Source: Parachlorella kessleri (lineage: Eukaryota; Chlorophyta; Trebouxiophyceae; Chlorellales; Chlorellaceae). Taken from it: a stretch of 64,000 nt of DNA. The stretch is from contig BBXU01002077.1 of the NCBI GenBank assembly GCA_001598975.1, positions 1 through 64,000 on the forward strand, read 5' to 3'. Shown one piece after another: positions 46,348 through 57,279 of this stretch. Every line of letters starts with the position of its first letter. The first letter of the stretch is position 1. A model generated the notes under the pieces. The model made no database searches. It saw nothing but the letters and a program-made list of their open reading frames with translations, and was not told the origin of the DNA. Position numbers and translations under genes: made by a program.

Positions 46348-46963
46348 AACCGGCTGCCTTGCCTAAAGCTCAGAAGTAGCTTTGCACTGCTAGAGGAGTC
46401 TCAACAACAAAAGAACAGGAGAGTGGCAAAGCCATGCACTTGTGATCAGGCTGCACAAGGCACCTGCCTGATTTCGGATCGGCCTCCTCTGGAAGCAGTC
46501 GATCCTTGTTGCTACACGGACGTGGCGCGCAGATGCAAGTCGCTGCAGGACAGACAGGCTTCCTTGAACTGTCCCGCAGGCACGCATGTAGCCTTGCTAA
46601 CGTGCTCAGAAGATCATCGATGAGATCACCGCTATATTCCTGTCACCGCCCTTGGTGCATTGCGTGCCTCCCAGACAATCTGCTCCCATGCTGAGCCAAC
46701 GTGGACACAGCAGGCCAGAGCATCATGGTGCACCCGTTGCATCCAGCTGACCGCTCGAAGGTTGGCCCGCCGCCTTTAATCAGTGATTTATTTGTTTTCC
46801 CGTACCCGCTACACTGTTCGACTGCTCGCTAGTGGGGACGTGGGCAGCGGCATCACGCACGGTCTTCCTTCGTCTGTATAAGCGAGCCGGCGTCGCGTCG
46901 AAGAAACATACAAACGGCTATCAGGCACAATACTGCTTGCGGGTGGGGTGAGTAACCAGGGCG
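46348..46963. promoter_or_regulatory. Divergent promoter region aminopeptidase P / histidine phosphatase
   Basis: 616 bp between two outward-pointing start codons. Must contain both promoters. A short AT-rich patch lies at about 46776-46798 (GTGATTTATTTGTTTTC). No clear TATA box. Confidence 0.5.
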
Positions 46964-49900
46964 ATGACCGCCTACCTCTTCCTTCCTCCAGCCGTAAAAC
47001 CCAGGCAGCTCCGCCACCACTTTGAAAAACCGCAGCCTTCTTGCCTGATAAGGCACTCGCACTCACACCAGCACAGACTGTCTCCTACAGCAGCCACGCA
47101 GTCAGGTCAGCTTACTGGCAGCCCTGCCAGCAATGGCAGCGGCAATGGCAGTGTGCATGATGTGGCAGTGCCATCCACAGCAGCAGTCGTCCTGGAGGCG
47201 CCAGTGACCGCGGCGCAGGCGGCCCTTGGTAGCCAACCGGCCGCCAGCAGCGAGGAGCTGTCGCTCCGGGAGGAGGTAGCGGAGCTGCGTCAGCTGTTGT
47301 TGCAGCAGAGTGGCATCATACAGCAGCAGCAGCAGGCCTTGCTGATGTTGGAGGGGCGTGTGGTGGGTCATCAGCCTCTCGAGCAGCAGCAGCGGCCGAG
47401 GGAGCAGCTGGATGACGCTCAAGAGGCAGAGCTTCAGGAAGAAGAGCAGGAGGCAGCATGGGCAGCAGCCTCAGCGCCCTACCTTGGGGAACTCCAGTCA
47501 GCCGACTGGCCTGTCAATACAAATCGCTGCAACGAATTGGTGCCGCAGCAACTGTCGCCCAACCCCTCCCCCCAGCGCCTGGCTGCTGCGGACTTGAGCC
47601 TGGGCATCAAGGAGCCCTCCGTCGGCGACCGGCGCCTGCTGGGCTGCTACGATGCCCGCTACCACAGCACGCACATGTGAGCAGGGGCTGTGGCCGCCTG
47701 GTCTGCTATCTACGCTTGAAAACCCCGCACGTGTGTAGTTAACGGCTTGGACTGCCTGAATACCCCTAAATTAATACCCCCACGGTTTGGTGTTGCTGAA
47801 AACATGTATTCGTGCATTGCCGCCACAGGGGAGCCACGCCGCGGGACTTTCGGCTATTGCCGCGGCGCATTGTGGTGGTTCGCCATGCACAGAGCGAGGG
47901 AAATGTGGACAACTTCCAGTATACATACGTCCCTGATCCCAAGGTCCCGTTGGTAAGTGATTTGCCAGAGCGAAGGGGTGTGGGGGCCGCTGTTCTCTAG
48001 AGGAGTGGTGCTGCATGTAAAGGTTGCATGAACGACCTGGGGCGGGAGGCATCTGCGCTTTACGAGGTAGGTGATCCTATTGTCCTTTCTGCAATTACTA
48101 CCGCTCACCAGTGCTAAAAATATGACGGCTGACCGTCGAGAAGACTGGCTGCTATTTACCCCTGGCTCCTGCAGACTGCCAAGGGGTGGGAGCAGGCTCT
48201 AGATGCCGGGGAGAAGCTAAGAGAGATCATGGACGCTGACGGCAAGCCCTACAAGCTCTTCTTCTACACCTCACCCTACCTCCGCAGCAAGCAGGTTTGT
48301 TTTGAGGCTATGATGTGCAGACTTTCTTGGTGCATCCCTCAACTGTTTCCTGAGTTTTTTGGGTGATGCATAAGCCGCCACGGCGGGACGTGGCCCCCTG
48401 TAGGCTGCGTCTGGCAGGGCCGGCAGGTATCATGTATGACTGGTGATGCCAGGAGCGCAGACAGTCCTTTGGTGCTGAAAAGCCTGTGAGACTCTCTTTG
48501 GTTTTGCTGTGTTCCAGCAGTGACATGCTGCTATATACCAATGCAGACATACGAGGGTCTGATCCAGGCCTTCAAACCTGAGCAGCTGGTTGGGGTCCAA
48601 GAGGAGGTGCAGCTGCGTGAGCAGGACTTTGGCAACTTCCAGGTAAGGCCACCGGGCTGCCCGGGCTGCTTGTATCGCCTCTGGATGACAACAACCCATC
48701 CGCTGCTGTGCAGGGGGGTTATTGGTGCAGCCAGGCGGTCCCTGACAGACTTAGATGTGTGCTGCAAGACATTTGGGGCGGGCCAGACACTCTTGTGACA
48801 GGGGCGACATATGCTGTTGTGCAGGATGCTGAGGGCAAGAAGCGGGAGAAGGCAGAGCGGCTCCGCTTTGGGCGCTTCTTCTACAGGTGGGAAGGCATGT
48901 GGCAAGATGTCACCGCCTGCAGTCAGACTTGGGCGCCTCTTGCTGGGTTTGGGAGCTCAAGTATCGCATACCAATCGACTTACTCGCGCCAGCTTTGTCT
49001 GGCAATGAGGATCGACATGTAACCCTTGGCTCATCGCGTCTGCGTGGTCATTGGTGTGCAGGTTCCCCAATGGCGAGAGCGGTGCTGACGTGTACGACCG
49101 CATGACCATCTTTGAGGACCACCTTGTGCGAGACATCAATGCAGGTAAGCCCGATTGCTGAGTTTCAGTAGCAGTAGCAAATGCAAAAGGCCTGCCTGTT
49201 GGCATGGTTATTATTAGGATCTTGTGAAGTGTTGGCACTTGCGAGTAGCATCCATTGGTTTAGGGACTTGGTGCAGTATACGCGGTTTCCAAGGTCTTTG
49301 TTCACCCCCTGTGAGCATTTTGTGTCTATCCCAGCCTCAGACTTCAGAGTGCCGTGCTGACGCAGTGGTTTTGGTGGCAAGTGCAGGCCGGTACGGCTAC
49401 GACAGCACGTTGGTGTTGGTGACACACGGCTTGGCCGCCCGTATCTTCCTGATGAGGTCCGTGCTCTGGGTTCCCCTGGTTAATCATGCCCCTACTGCGG
49501 TGCTGCCAACTCTGGAGCAGCCAATGGTATAATGCAGGCTTAAGCACCATGCACACTTTAACCGTGGTGAGGGTCACCTGAGAACATGTTCTGTGACATG
49601 TTGACGGCTTAACGTGGCTTGCACGCTGGGATCCTAGGCTGAAAACTGCCACAGCCCCGCTAGAACATTATGCAGGTGGTTCCACTGGACGGTGGACCAG
49701 TTCATGAACGTGTTCAACCCGCCAAATGCTGAGCCGATTGTCATGGAGCGGATCACCTCTGACTATGAGAGCCGCCAGGGCGGCCCTGCCTCCTGGATAC
49801 ACACCAAGGTGGGCTGGCAGAGCTCGTAAGGGTTTGGTAAGAGGCTGTATCTTAACGAGACAGTGAACTTGATCTGTTGACAAATCTGTGTTGTGAGGGT

Positions 49901-50320
49901 TTACGCTGTGCAGTGGGCAGGGATATCGCTGTACTAGTTGCATGGGTTGCAGCGCTGGCGGGCGTAGGTAGAGTGCTGCTGCTCCTGCCGCCGTAGCATG
50001 GAGGCAGTGAAGTGCCAGGGAGTTTGCATGGCCATCACTTGCCGGGCACTGGGTGCAGCGGATGGCACCCTTGTCGGCCTGGACTGCCAGAGGCGAGGGT
50101 GGTCATCCCTCACACAGGATACCTAGGTTCCCAGACAGTCGCATACTGGCAGTGCTCAGCAAGGAGAATCAACCCCCCACGCTGTACGGCCACTGTGCAG
50201 GCTCTGTACCGCCTTACTGACGCCTCCATGGACAAGCTGGTGGGCTGCACGGAGGACATGTGCTCCACCAGCTGGCTGCCAAGAGGCATCGACAGCCCCC
50301 GGGAGTATAGCAGCCACTGA
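46964..50320 (+). CDS. Histidine phosphatase superfamily (phosphoglycerate-mutase-like, AT74 type) protein
   Basis: Branch of the histidine phosphatase superfamily; the substrate is unknown, and true glycolytic phosphoglycerate mutase activity is not implied. Exons: 46964-47676, 47829-47952, 48175-48294, 48547-48642, 48825-48886, 49062-49144, 49387-49456, 49676-49808, 50201-50320; phases agree, 506 residues. The catalytic block is RRIVVVRHAQSEGNVDN (His ~257), followed by FFYTSPYLRSKQTYEGL, REQDFGNFQ, GRFFYRFPNGESGADVYDR, and VTHGLAARIFLMRWFHWTV with the second active-site His. These blocks match plant AT74/AT74H-type proteins. Residues 1-237 form an extra N-terminal region: a Ser/Arg/His-rich start that may be an organelle target, a likely coiled coil (EELSLREEVAELRQLLLQQS), then a Gln/Glu-rich stretch. 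The N-terminal exon joins the domain through an AT|G split codon at 47676/47829. Shares a promoter region with aminopeptidase P. Confidence 0.9.
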
Positions 50321-51563
50321 GGGCCTGCTGTTTCACAGCTGCAACGGTGCGAGACAGCCTTGTACCCCATGGCAGTGCGTTTGCGTGCGCGTGGTGCCGC
50401 GCGCTGCTTGCCAAGAGGTGTCTTCGGCACGGTAAGTAGGGCAGGCATTTAGGCCCGTAGGGCCTTAGCGGGGACCGGCTTGGCGGAGGGGTTAAGGCTC
50501 AGCAGCCTTCTGAGCTTGTATGCTAGATGTGGGGCACTAACCACCTGCCCCAGACCTTGGGTGCTCTTGCGGCAGTAGGGTTTGACTAGTTGTTGCGGGT
50601 TGGCAGCGGCTGACATTAAGTGATAGCAGTGGGGCTGTAGGACCTCATGATGCTGACCTTGGTGGCGTTTGGCCCACCGTTGGGCATATCAGCAGAAGAT
50701 GCCTCCTGAGGTTTTGTAGCTGCTACAAGCCCTGCCATGACAACAACATCACACAGTGGAGTTTGAGGTTTCGATTGCTGAAAGATGCTGGGGTTTAGCA
50801 ACGCATGCATATTGATTTCATTAGATGAGCTTGAAGGCCGCTGGTGGCTGCTTGCTGTTTCAAACGATGGGATACTATCTTCGTCAATGCACTGTATCCC
50901 AGATTTGATGTCAGCAAGTAGCCTGGATTTAGTGTGCAGAATTGGGTGTACTTTTCTTCAAAGTATTAAGTCATAGCTGCTAGGCCCAAAGGAAAGAGCA
51001 CACCGGCCTGCCTCTTGTTACAGCCTTACATATCATGACAGTGTTATCTTTGAGTTTTTGGATGCACCGTAGGTTCTAATTGGTATCATTACCTTGAGCT
51101 GAAGTTGGTGTGGGTCGCCAAGACCTGCTGCAACTCTGGAACTGGACATGCTGTGCTTGCGCTGTGATGCGCTGTGGATAGGGAGCACTGCAGTTTGATA
51201 TATGCTGCTGTGCACATTTTGCAAAGGGATGCGACCCAATCTACCTTTTCTGTAAGTCTGACAGGTTTGGAAAGGGTACGGACAAGGCCTCCCTGTTGGC
51301 CACCACATTGTGACCGAAACTCTGTTATATAGCAAGTATCATTTGAAGGCCTTCCTGCCAGCATCCGCCCTTAGTATGCTGGCATACGCATGTCCAACCT
51401 AACAGTGCACGCTGCCAACAACAAAAACACTGTCTTTGTCATCCTGCATCTGCATTCAAGCTTGGTTAACCAAAGTCAATGACAGCGCACGAGCATTCAT
51501 AGTCAGGCAAACTTCTTACACCCCGTCACCATCAACAATCTCTCAAGTTAGCGGTGCCGGCCA
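50321..51563. other. Convergent intergenic stretch
   Basis: 1.2 kb between the convergent histidine phosphatase and carbonic anhydrase genes. Holds their 3' UTRs; no coding frame, RNA gene or repeat recognised. Confidence 0.55.
51516..51520 (-). terminator. Candidate polyadenylation signal TGTAA for the carbonic anhydrase
   Basis: TTACA on the plus strand, 44 bp after the carbonic anhydrase stop codon. Confidence 0.35.
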
Positions 51564-52597
51564 TCAGGCCTCTGGTTGCCGTACATCGCTGCACACCTCC
51601 CTAAGGGCACCGCTCTCAGTCTCAAAAACCAGCCCATACAAGGCGGTTGACAGCTTAATCTTGTCGTCCTTCCTCAGCTTCTCCACATCCTCCCTCACAG
51701 ATTGGTCCAGCCCGTAGACTGGGTGCATGTTGATGCCTGCACCAGACAGACCTCCCCTTGTCAAGAGCACGGACAGGTGTAGACCCGGGGTTTACAGGGC
51801 AATTCACAGATAGGACTTTCCTTCCTCGCCACGGATTAACGCCACGGCTTGTAGGTCATTGCTCCTTGCACTGGAACTGAGTTCTACAGGGCCCGTTACC
51901 TTTCAAAACCACTAACTGACCTCCTTCTCCCACGCCCAGCACCTCCTTGGCCTTGTACTTGGCATGCTCCAGGAAGGAGGCGGGGTGGTACAGCGCAGCA
52001 TGGCCTCCGCAGTCCGTGTGGTGAATGACATAAATCTGCATGGGACACAGTTTCAAGGCTCCTGACCAGGGTGCTATTTGGCAGAACAAGAGGCACTGCT
52101 AGCTATTGGCACCGCGGGCATGCCTTGGGCAGTACACCCACCTTGTCGCAGCCCAGCACATCTTGGCAGACAATGAGGGACCTGCAGCAAGCTAGGAGGA
52201 GGCCCTTGCATTCCGCATATTGGGGGCGGGAACACTCGGATAAGCAGCCAGGGCGGTGATGTGATGTTTGTCAGGTGATACCTGATGACGTCCTCTGTGA
52301 CTCTGCCGCCGCCGTTCCTGATAATTTCAGCGTCACCAAACCCAAGCCCAAGAAAACGTTCAGGGAAAAGCCTGCAACACCAAAGAAAGTGAGGACGGTC
52401 TTATCTACATAGTCTTACCACCAACCTCCCTGCTGCCACTGGTGTAGAGCAGCACGGCGTGCCACAAACCCTGCACACCTGGAGTCCATACAGGTCAGTA
52501 TCACAGATTTCTTGTTCACGCCAAGCTTTTGCTTCTTGTGGAACCCGGATTGCTGGTAGAGCTTGTTATTCCCCAGGTATTCCCGCAGCATGTTCAT
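51564..52597 (-). CDS. Beta-carbonic anhydrase (short form)
   Basis: Zinc enzyme for CO2 + H2O to bicarbonate + H+. Exons: 52597-52479, 52371-52282, 52181-52142, 52035-51921, 51736-51564; phases agree, 178 residues. All zinc ligands are visible: Cys in ILTCMDSR (about 33-40, with the Asp-Arg dyad), and His and Cys in VIHHTDCGGHAAL (about 86-98). GDAEIIRNGGGRVTEDVIRS is the family signature, with Gly in place of the usual Ala (RNAGG to RNGGG). The length and the C-terminal half (LYHPASFLEHAKYKA, DQSVREDVEKLRKDD) fit the compact clade-D type near 160-180 residues and not the large plastid forms. The start MNMLREYLGNNKLYQQ runs directly into the fold, so no transit peptide is seen and a cytosolic location is most likely. 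Head-to-head with the bestrophin gene at 318 bp. Confidence 0.92.
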
Positions 52598-52915
52598 GAT
52601 GGGCGACCTCGTTGACCGACGAGAAGGAGTTGCTGATGCCTTGATAAGCGCTTCAGCAGAGCAGTTTGCAACTCTTTGTCAACGGTGCTGCTGAACAGCC
52701 CCCCTTTGAGCCACCTGCGCAGTGGTTGCCCTCTCGCGCTCTCATGCGTTGCCTGCCATGCTCAAGCGCTCAAAGGCTCGAGTCATGGGTAGTAGGACCT
52801 CCATCTCAAGTACACTGGGTTGCGTCAGATAGTTTGTGCTGGAAATTGAGTAGCAAGCTGAGCAACGGGCGCATATGAAGACCCCTAGCCTGTCAAACCT
52901 GGACAAGCAGGCAGC
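52598..52915. promoter_or_regulatory. Shared divergent promoter, carbonic anhydrase / bestrophin
   Basis: Only 318 bp separate the two outward start codons, so both 5' UTRs and both promoters are compressed here. No TATA box was seen. It contains a short upstream ORF on the plus strand (52875-52919). Confidence 0.65.
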
Positions 52916-52919
52916 ATGA
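52875..52919 (+). promoter_or_regulatory. Upstream ORF overlapping the bestrophin start codon
   Basis: An ATG at 52875 opens a 14-codon frame (MKTPSLSNLDKQAA) in a different frame from the bestrophin gene. Its TGA at 52917-52919 overlaps the main ATG at 52916 as ATGA. If transcribed, bestrophin translation would need leaky scanning or reinitiation. Confidence 0.5.
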
Positions 52920-55900
52920 TCACATACTCCAAAACCTACTGGGGCTGCCACTTGTTGCTACGACTCTATGGCTCAGCAATTCCGCGCACGCTGCCTTTCG
53001 CACTTTTGAGCTCCCTGCTCACGGCGCTGTTCACTTATATACCCAACCGATCCTACATGGAAAACCTTTTCCTGCACCCTTACCCCTATCAGCTCTTTGC
53101 CTTCATTGTCGGCTTTACACTGGTCTTCAGGTATGAGATGCTGCCTCGTGTCCTGCTTTTCACTATTCGCATCGTATTTAAACAGGTGCAGGGGCACGTG
53201 TAGGGACATTGCTGGGCATTTTGCGCAGGACAAACTTTGGGTACCAGAGATATATGGAGGGGCGAACCCACCTTCAATCTATGACAGCAGCCTTAACGGA
53301 CATGTGCAGCCGGGCACTAACTTTTGAAGCAGCCTCCCTAGGGGTGGCGGCGCTCTCTCCAGAGGAGCACGCAGGGTTGCCATCAAAACCACCAGCAGCA
53401 CCTCCTGTCTTCTGTGCACCAGAGCGGCATGGACCACTTTTCAATGGCGGCTACCTAGCAAGCCTGGCAGAGCAGGAACAACCAGGGTCCATGCCCGCAC
53501 AGCCGCCGCCACTGCCGCCGCCGCCACAGCAGCAGCAACCAACAGAGGGAAACCAGCGGCGGCGGCGGTCCAGCAATGATAGCTTAGTCGTGGAAGTGGT
53601 TGATGAGGCAAGCCCACCCCGGCCCGCACCAGCGGGGGCAGAGGTGGAGCTCATACCCAAGCAGCCCCTTGCGGAGCAGGAGCAGCAGCTTGGAAAGCGG
53701 CTCAGCCAGGAGCAGCAGGGGGCTTCGCCGTACCAGTGGCGGGACGCGCTTGAGGACTTCTGGCGGCAGCAGGAGCAGGCAGAGGTGAGTTGAAGTAGCA
53801 GGTCGTCCCCATCTCTCCACCGCTATATTTCTCAGGCTACCAGCAGACATTGTAATGGTGGGATGTGGTTGAGCCTGCAGCATGCAACAACATCATTTTT
53901 TCTGCAAGTTACTGGCAGATTCCGTACCCTCGCATGGTCCTCTAGCGTTACATTAACCCGCAAAGCAGGTCTCGCTGCCTCACTATTTGCAACCACATCA
54001 TGCAGCCACTGTACCCCACCAGCCTGCCAGCTTGGTCCTCTGCAGGCTAAGTCACTGCCCTCCCAGAGCCACCCAGCATCCCGGCGTGCCTCGCAGCAGT
54101 ACCCGCCACAGCCGCCGCCGCTGCTGCCCGTGGCCCACATACGGCGGTACCTTCTATTCAAGGAAGAGCTGCTCCACTTGACCAGCCTTCTGCATGCACT
54201 GGCCCTTCAATACCTCAGGCAAGAGCATCCCCTGCGCATTCTGTGTGCCCATACCTCTGCTGCAGCTATTGGGAAGCTGGGCTTAGTCAATACAACTATT
54301 GTGTCCGTCGGGATGCTTCTTTGCACTGCAAGTCTGCCAACCCTCTGGCCGACTGCTGTTGCAGCAGGGTTACACAGGCATTTCTTACTGCCTAACTGCC
54401 TTCCGTGCTCTGCCCTCTGTGCAGGGTGGATTGGCGGCTAGATAATCTGGTGCCCTTCACAGAGGCTGGAGCACCCCCACCTGTGGTTAGTGGACACCTG
54501 TGCTGGTCTATGGTAGTAATGGATGCTGTAAGAACGACGTTGCGATTTTCGGATCCTTGCATGCGTGCCAGTGGAGGAGCCAGCTGCACCACGCGTCGCT
54601 GCATGCAGAAGTACATCCTGGGCCATGCCTGCTGGTGGGGAGCCCTTATCAAGAATGGTGCTTGCTGGCCTTGCAGGATGGCAGGGGGCTTGCTGGGTAC
54701 CACACCTCCTGGGTAGACACATTTATACTGAGGGGGAACATCAGCGTGCGTGAGACCTACAACAGGTGCATCAGCGTGCTGGACTTTCTCCTTCGTGCCA
54801 TCGGGTCACGGCTCCTCGTCAGACTGCTCAGTTGGTCAAGCGGTACTGGGGTTCTGGGTAGCGCGGGATCATGTGTGTCACTGTCATCCTCAAGTATCAG
54901 CTTGTACTGAATGGCAGTGTTGCTTGTTGACTGCAGGGCTTTACCGCTGCCGGTGATTGGCATCATCAGTGACACGCGCAAGATGCTGCTGCGGCAGCAT
55001 AGTGAGGCGGACCCCAAGGTATTACATCGCAGTGCAGTACTAGGGTTTTCGCACTGCCTGTGCTGCTGCTGCCTCACTTACAGCATGCCCGACTTGTGTA
55101 CACTACTCGTCGAGCATGGCACCACAAGCCCAGGGTGGCCGGCAGACGCCTATTATCTGCTCTGAGCTGGAATTTGTACCTTGGGTGCAGGCTGTCACTG
55201 AGACCATGTTCTCTGGGCATGACCGCGAAAGCTTCCAGGGTGGCAGGCACAGGGCCAATGTGCTGAGGCTCAGCTTCCTGGAGCATCAGATGGGTGCGCC
55301 TGGCTAATGCTTGCACTACCAGGGCTCTGACACCATGCAATTTCCGTGCAAGCACTGCGACACCGTTAAGAGTTCTTGAGATGATGCTTTGCAAGCCAAA
55401 CCTTGGGCCATGATTCTCGGCCAGGCGTGGTTCAAATTGCGGCAACTGGGAAAGGGATGGGTTGCCAGCACCCAGCATATACTCCAGTTGTTGTGCCCTG
55501 GGTGGAGGCGGCTTTTGGGGGCAAGACCAGTTACAACCATACTGCTGCTGTTAGTGCGTGCTACGTAACTCAGGAAAATGCCCTTCCAGGCCCGCTGTGC
55601 TGATTTCTGATCAACAATGTATGAGTGGTTTTGGCCCGCCTGCAGGCAACACAATTGAGGGCGGGCCAGAGCGAGTGTACACCGCTTACAACTGGGTGCA
55701 GCTGCTGCTGGCTGGCCGAACACGTGAGGGTGGTGTTGGGTGGAAGCTGCCAGCCCCGGTCACCACTAATGTGTTTGGGCTGCTGTCGCAGTGCTTTGCC
55801 AGCTTTGAGCAGTGCAGGTGGGTGCAACCTAGAGATAGTTACGGCACAGGCAGCGCTGCAGGGCTTTGCCATAACAGAAGCGTACCTAAGGGTCATCGTT

Positions 55901-56759
55901 AATGACTACTTCCATTCAGTACTTAGTCAGCCTTCAGCCAGAGTGCCGGCTGTGAGACTGTTGCCCCAGTGGGAAAAGGCTGGAAAGGGCTGGTCCTACC
56001 ACTGCTGACCTGATACTCTTACCACGCAGGAAGCTGGTGGATACGCCCTTCCCCTTCCCCTGGTCCCAGATCATTGTGGCCTTCCTGCTTATGTACACCC
56101 TGACCATTCCTGTCATGATGGCAGCCTACATCAAGCAGGTCTGGCTGGGAGTGGTGCTCACCTTCATCTCAGGTCAGAGGCCCTCGTACGAGTTGCATAA
56201 GCAATTGCTTGGTTGTTTGTAGGGTTATGTTGCCCGGACGTCAGCTACGCAGCCTGCCGTTCAACTTCTGCTTGCGCATGCGAGGGTGAAGTATGTGCCT
56301 TCCTGGGCCGCGGGTTGCGTTCAGTGGTTGTGCTGGCTGCTCTCTGTCATACCTCCCTTCACAACTTTCCTGCAGTTCTCACCTACTGGGCTCTGAACGA
56401 GGTCGCTCGAGACTTAGAAGACCCTTACATATATGACCCAAACGACCTGCCACTGGCCAGGCACCAGGTAGATTTATTAAGCATGTAGAGCTTGTTGCCG
56501 TGATTTTCATTTGACAGTCAAAGCTCCGCAGCAGCTTATGCTCGCAGTGGCTGCCTGTGCTGCTGGTGCCCAAGCATGAGCCTTGTATGGGACTCCCTTG
56601 CTTAGCCAGGTAGCTAACTTGGCTTGCGTGTGGTCTGGAGCGAGATGGGCAGTTAACTGATTGGTATACCTTTGCTTGCTGCTGCAGTATGATTTCAACA
56701 AGCGTTTGTTAGCGGCCTCGGAAACAATATTTTACGCACTGCAGCAAGGGGGCCCGTGA
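52916..56759 (+). CDS. Bestrophin-family anion channel
   Basis: Membrane anion channel; the algal family includes thylakoid bicarbonate channels. Exons: 52916-53130, 53229-53784, 54046-54218, 54425-54485, 54937-55018, 55191-55293, 55646-55817, 56030-56172, 56376-56467, 56688-56759; about 556 residues. One junction (54485 to 54937) is out of phase, so a small exon or another donor is missing there. The N-terminus SKTYWGCHLLLRLYGSAIPR is the family start. Membrane segments: PFALLSSLLTALFTYI, YQLFAFIVGFTLVF, SQIIVAFLLMYTLTIPVMMA, GVVLTFISVLTYWAL. RTNFGYQRYMEG, HLTSLLHALALQYLR, VDTPFPFPWS and NEVARDLEDPY are the signature blocks. A ~150-residue Pro/Gln-rich insert (about 110-260) splits the cytosolic part. 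Exon 3 ends in a GC donor (54219). No plastid transit peptide is evident. Confidence 0.88.
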
Positions 56760-57279
56760 TAAACTTGGCAACGCAAATATGTCCTGACGGGACAGCAGGC
56801 CCCCAGTGTTGACTTGTTGCAACACGGGGTCTTGTGGTGCATGGAGGTTCAATATGCTGCTCACCACCCTTCCTCCTTTTACTGACCATTTTTTTTGCCT
56901 GGCGAGCTGCCTTGGCGCCGGTATCCCTGTAAAGTCTCGCCTGCGGTGACCTCAGGGGCATAGCAGACGGGTGCACCAGGGCCGTTGAACTCACTCCCGT
57001 TGGCCGCGGGTTGCACAGGCCCAAGTGAAATCTACAGCAGGCCAGGCCTATCTGGCACTATCATAGCCTTAGTCTACTTTTATTGCAGAGTACCTGCGCC
57101 CTGGCGTAGCACGAGCAGCATCCCAGACCTCCTCAATTGCTCCATCAGCAGCAAATCGTCCACACCGAGAATTGTTTTTTTACTGCTGTACAACTGCAGC
57201 CCTTTAGGCAACCCACAGTGGCACTGTTTCTCCATGCTCTGGGACTTGTGATGCCGCGGGCTCCTGGGTACTGGTCGGT
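56760..57279. other. Intergenic stretch after the bestrophin gene
   Basis: Bestrophin 3' UTR and the 5' flank of the kinase-like gene. No other feature recognised; an additional 5' exon of the kinase-like gene cannot be excluded. Confidence 0.5.
56928..56932 (+). terminator. Candidate polyadenylation signal TGTAA for bestrophin
   Basis: TGTAA 169 bp after the bestrophin stop codon. Confidence 0.45.

Noticed and set aside
54486..54936. Extending bestrophin exon 4 to its open-frame end at 54716
   Set aside because: The extension (Cys/Trp-rich) has no bestrophin similarity and a good GTTAGT donor stands at 54486. The missing phase is better explained by an unseen small exon or another donor.
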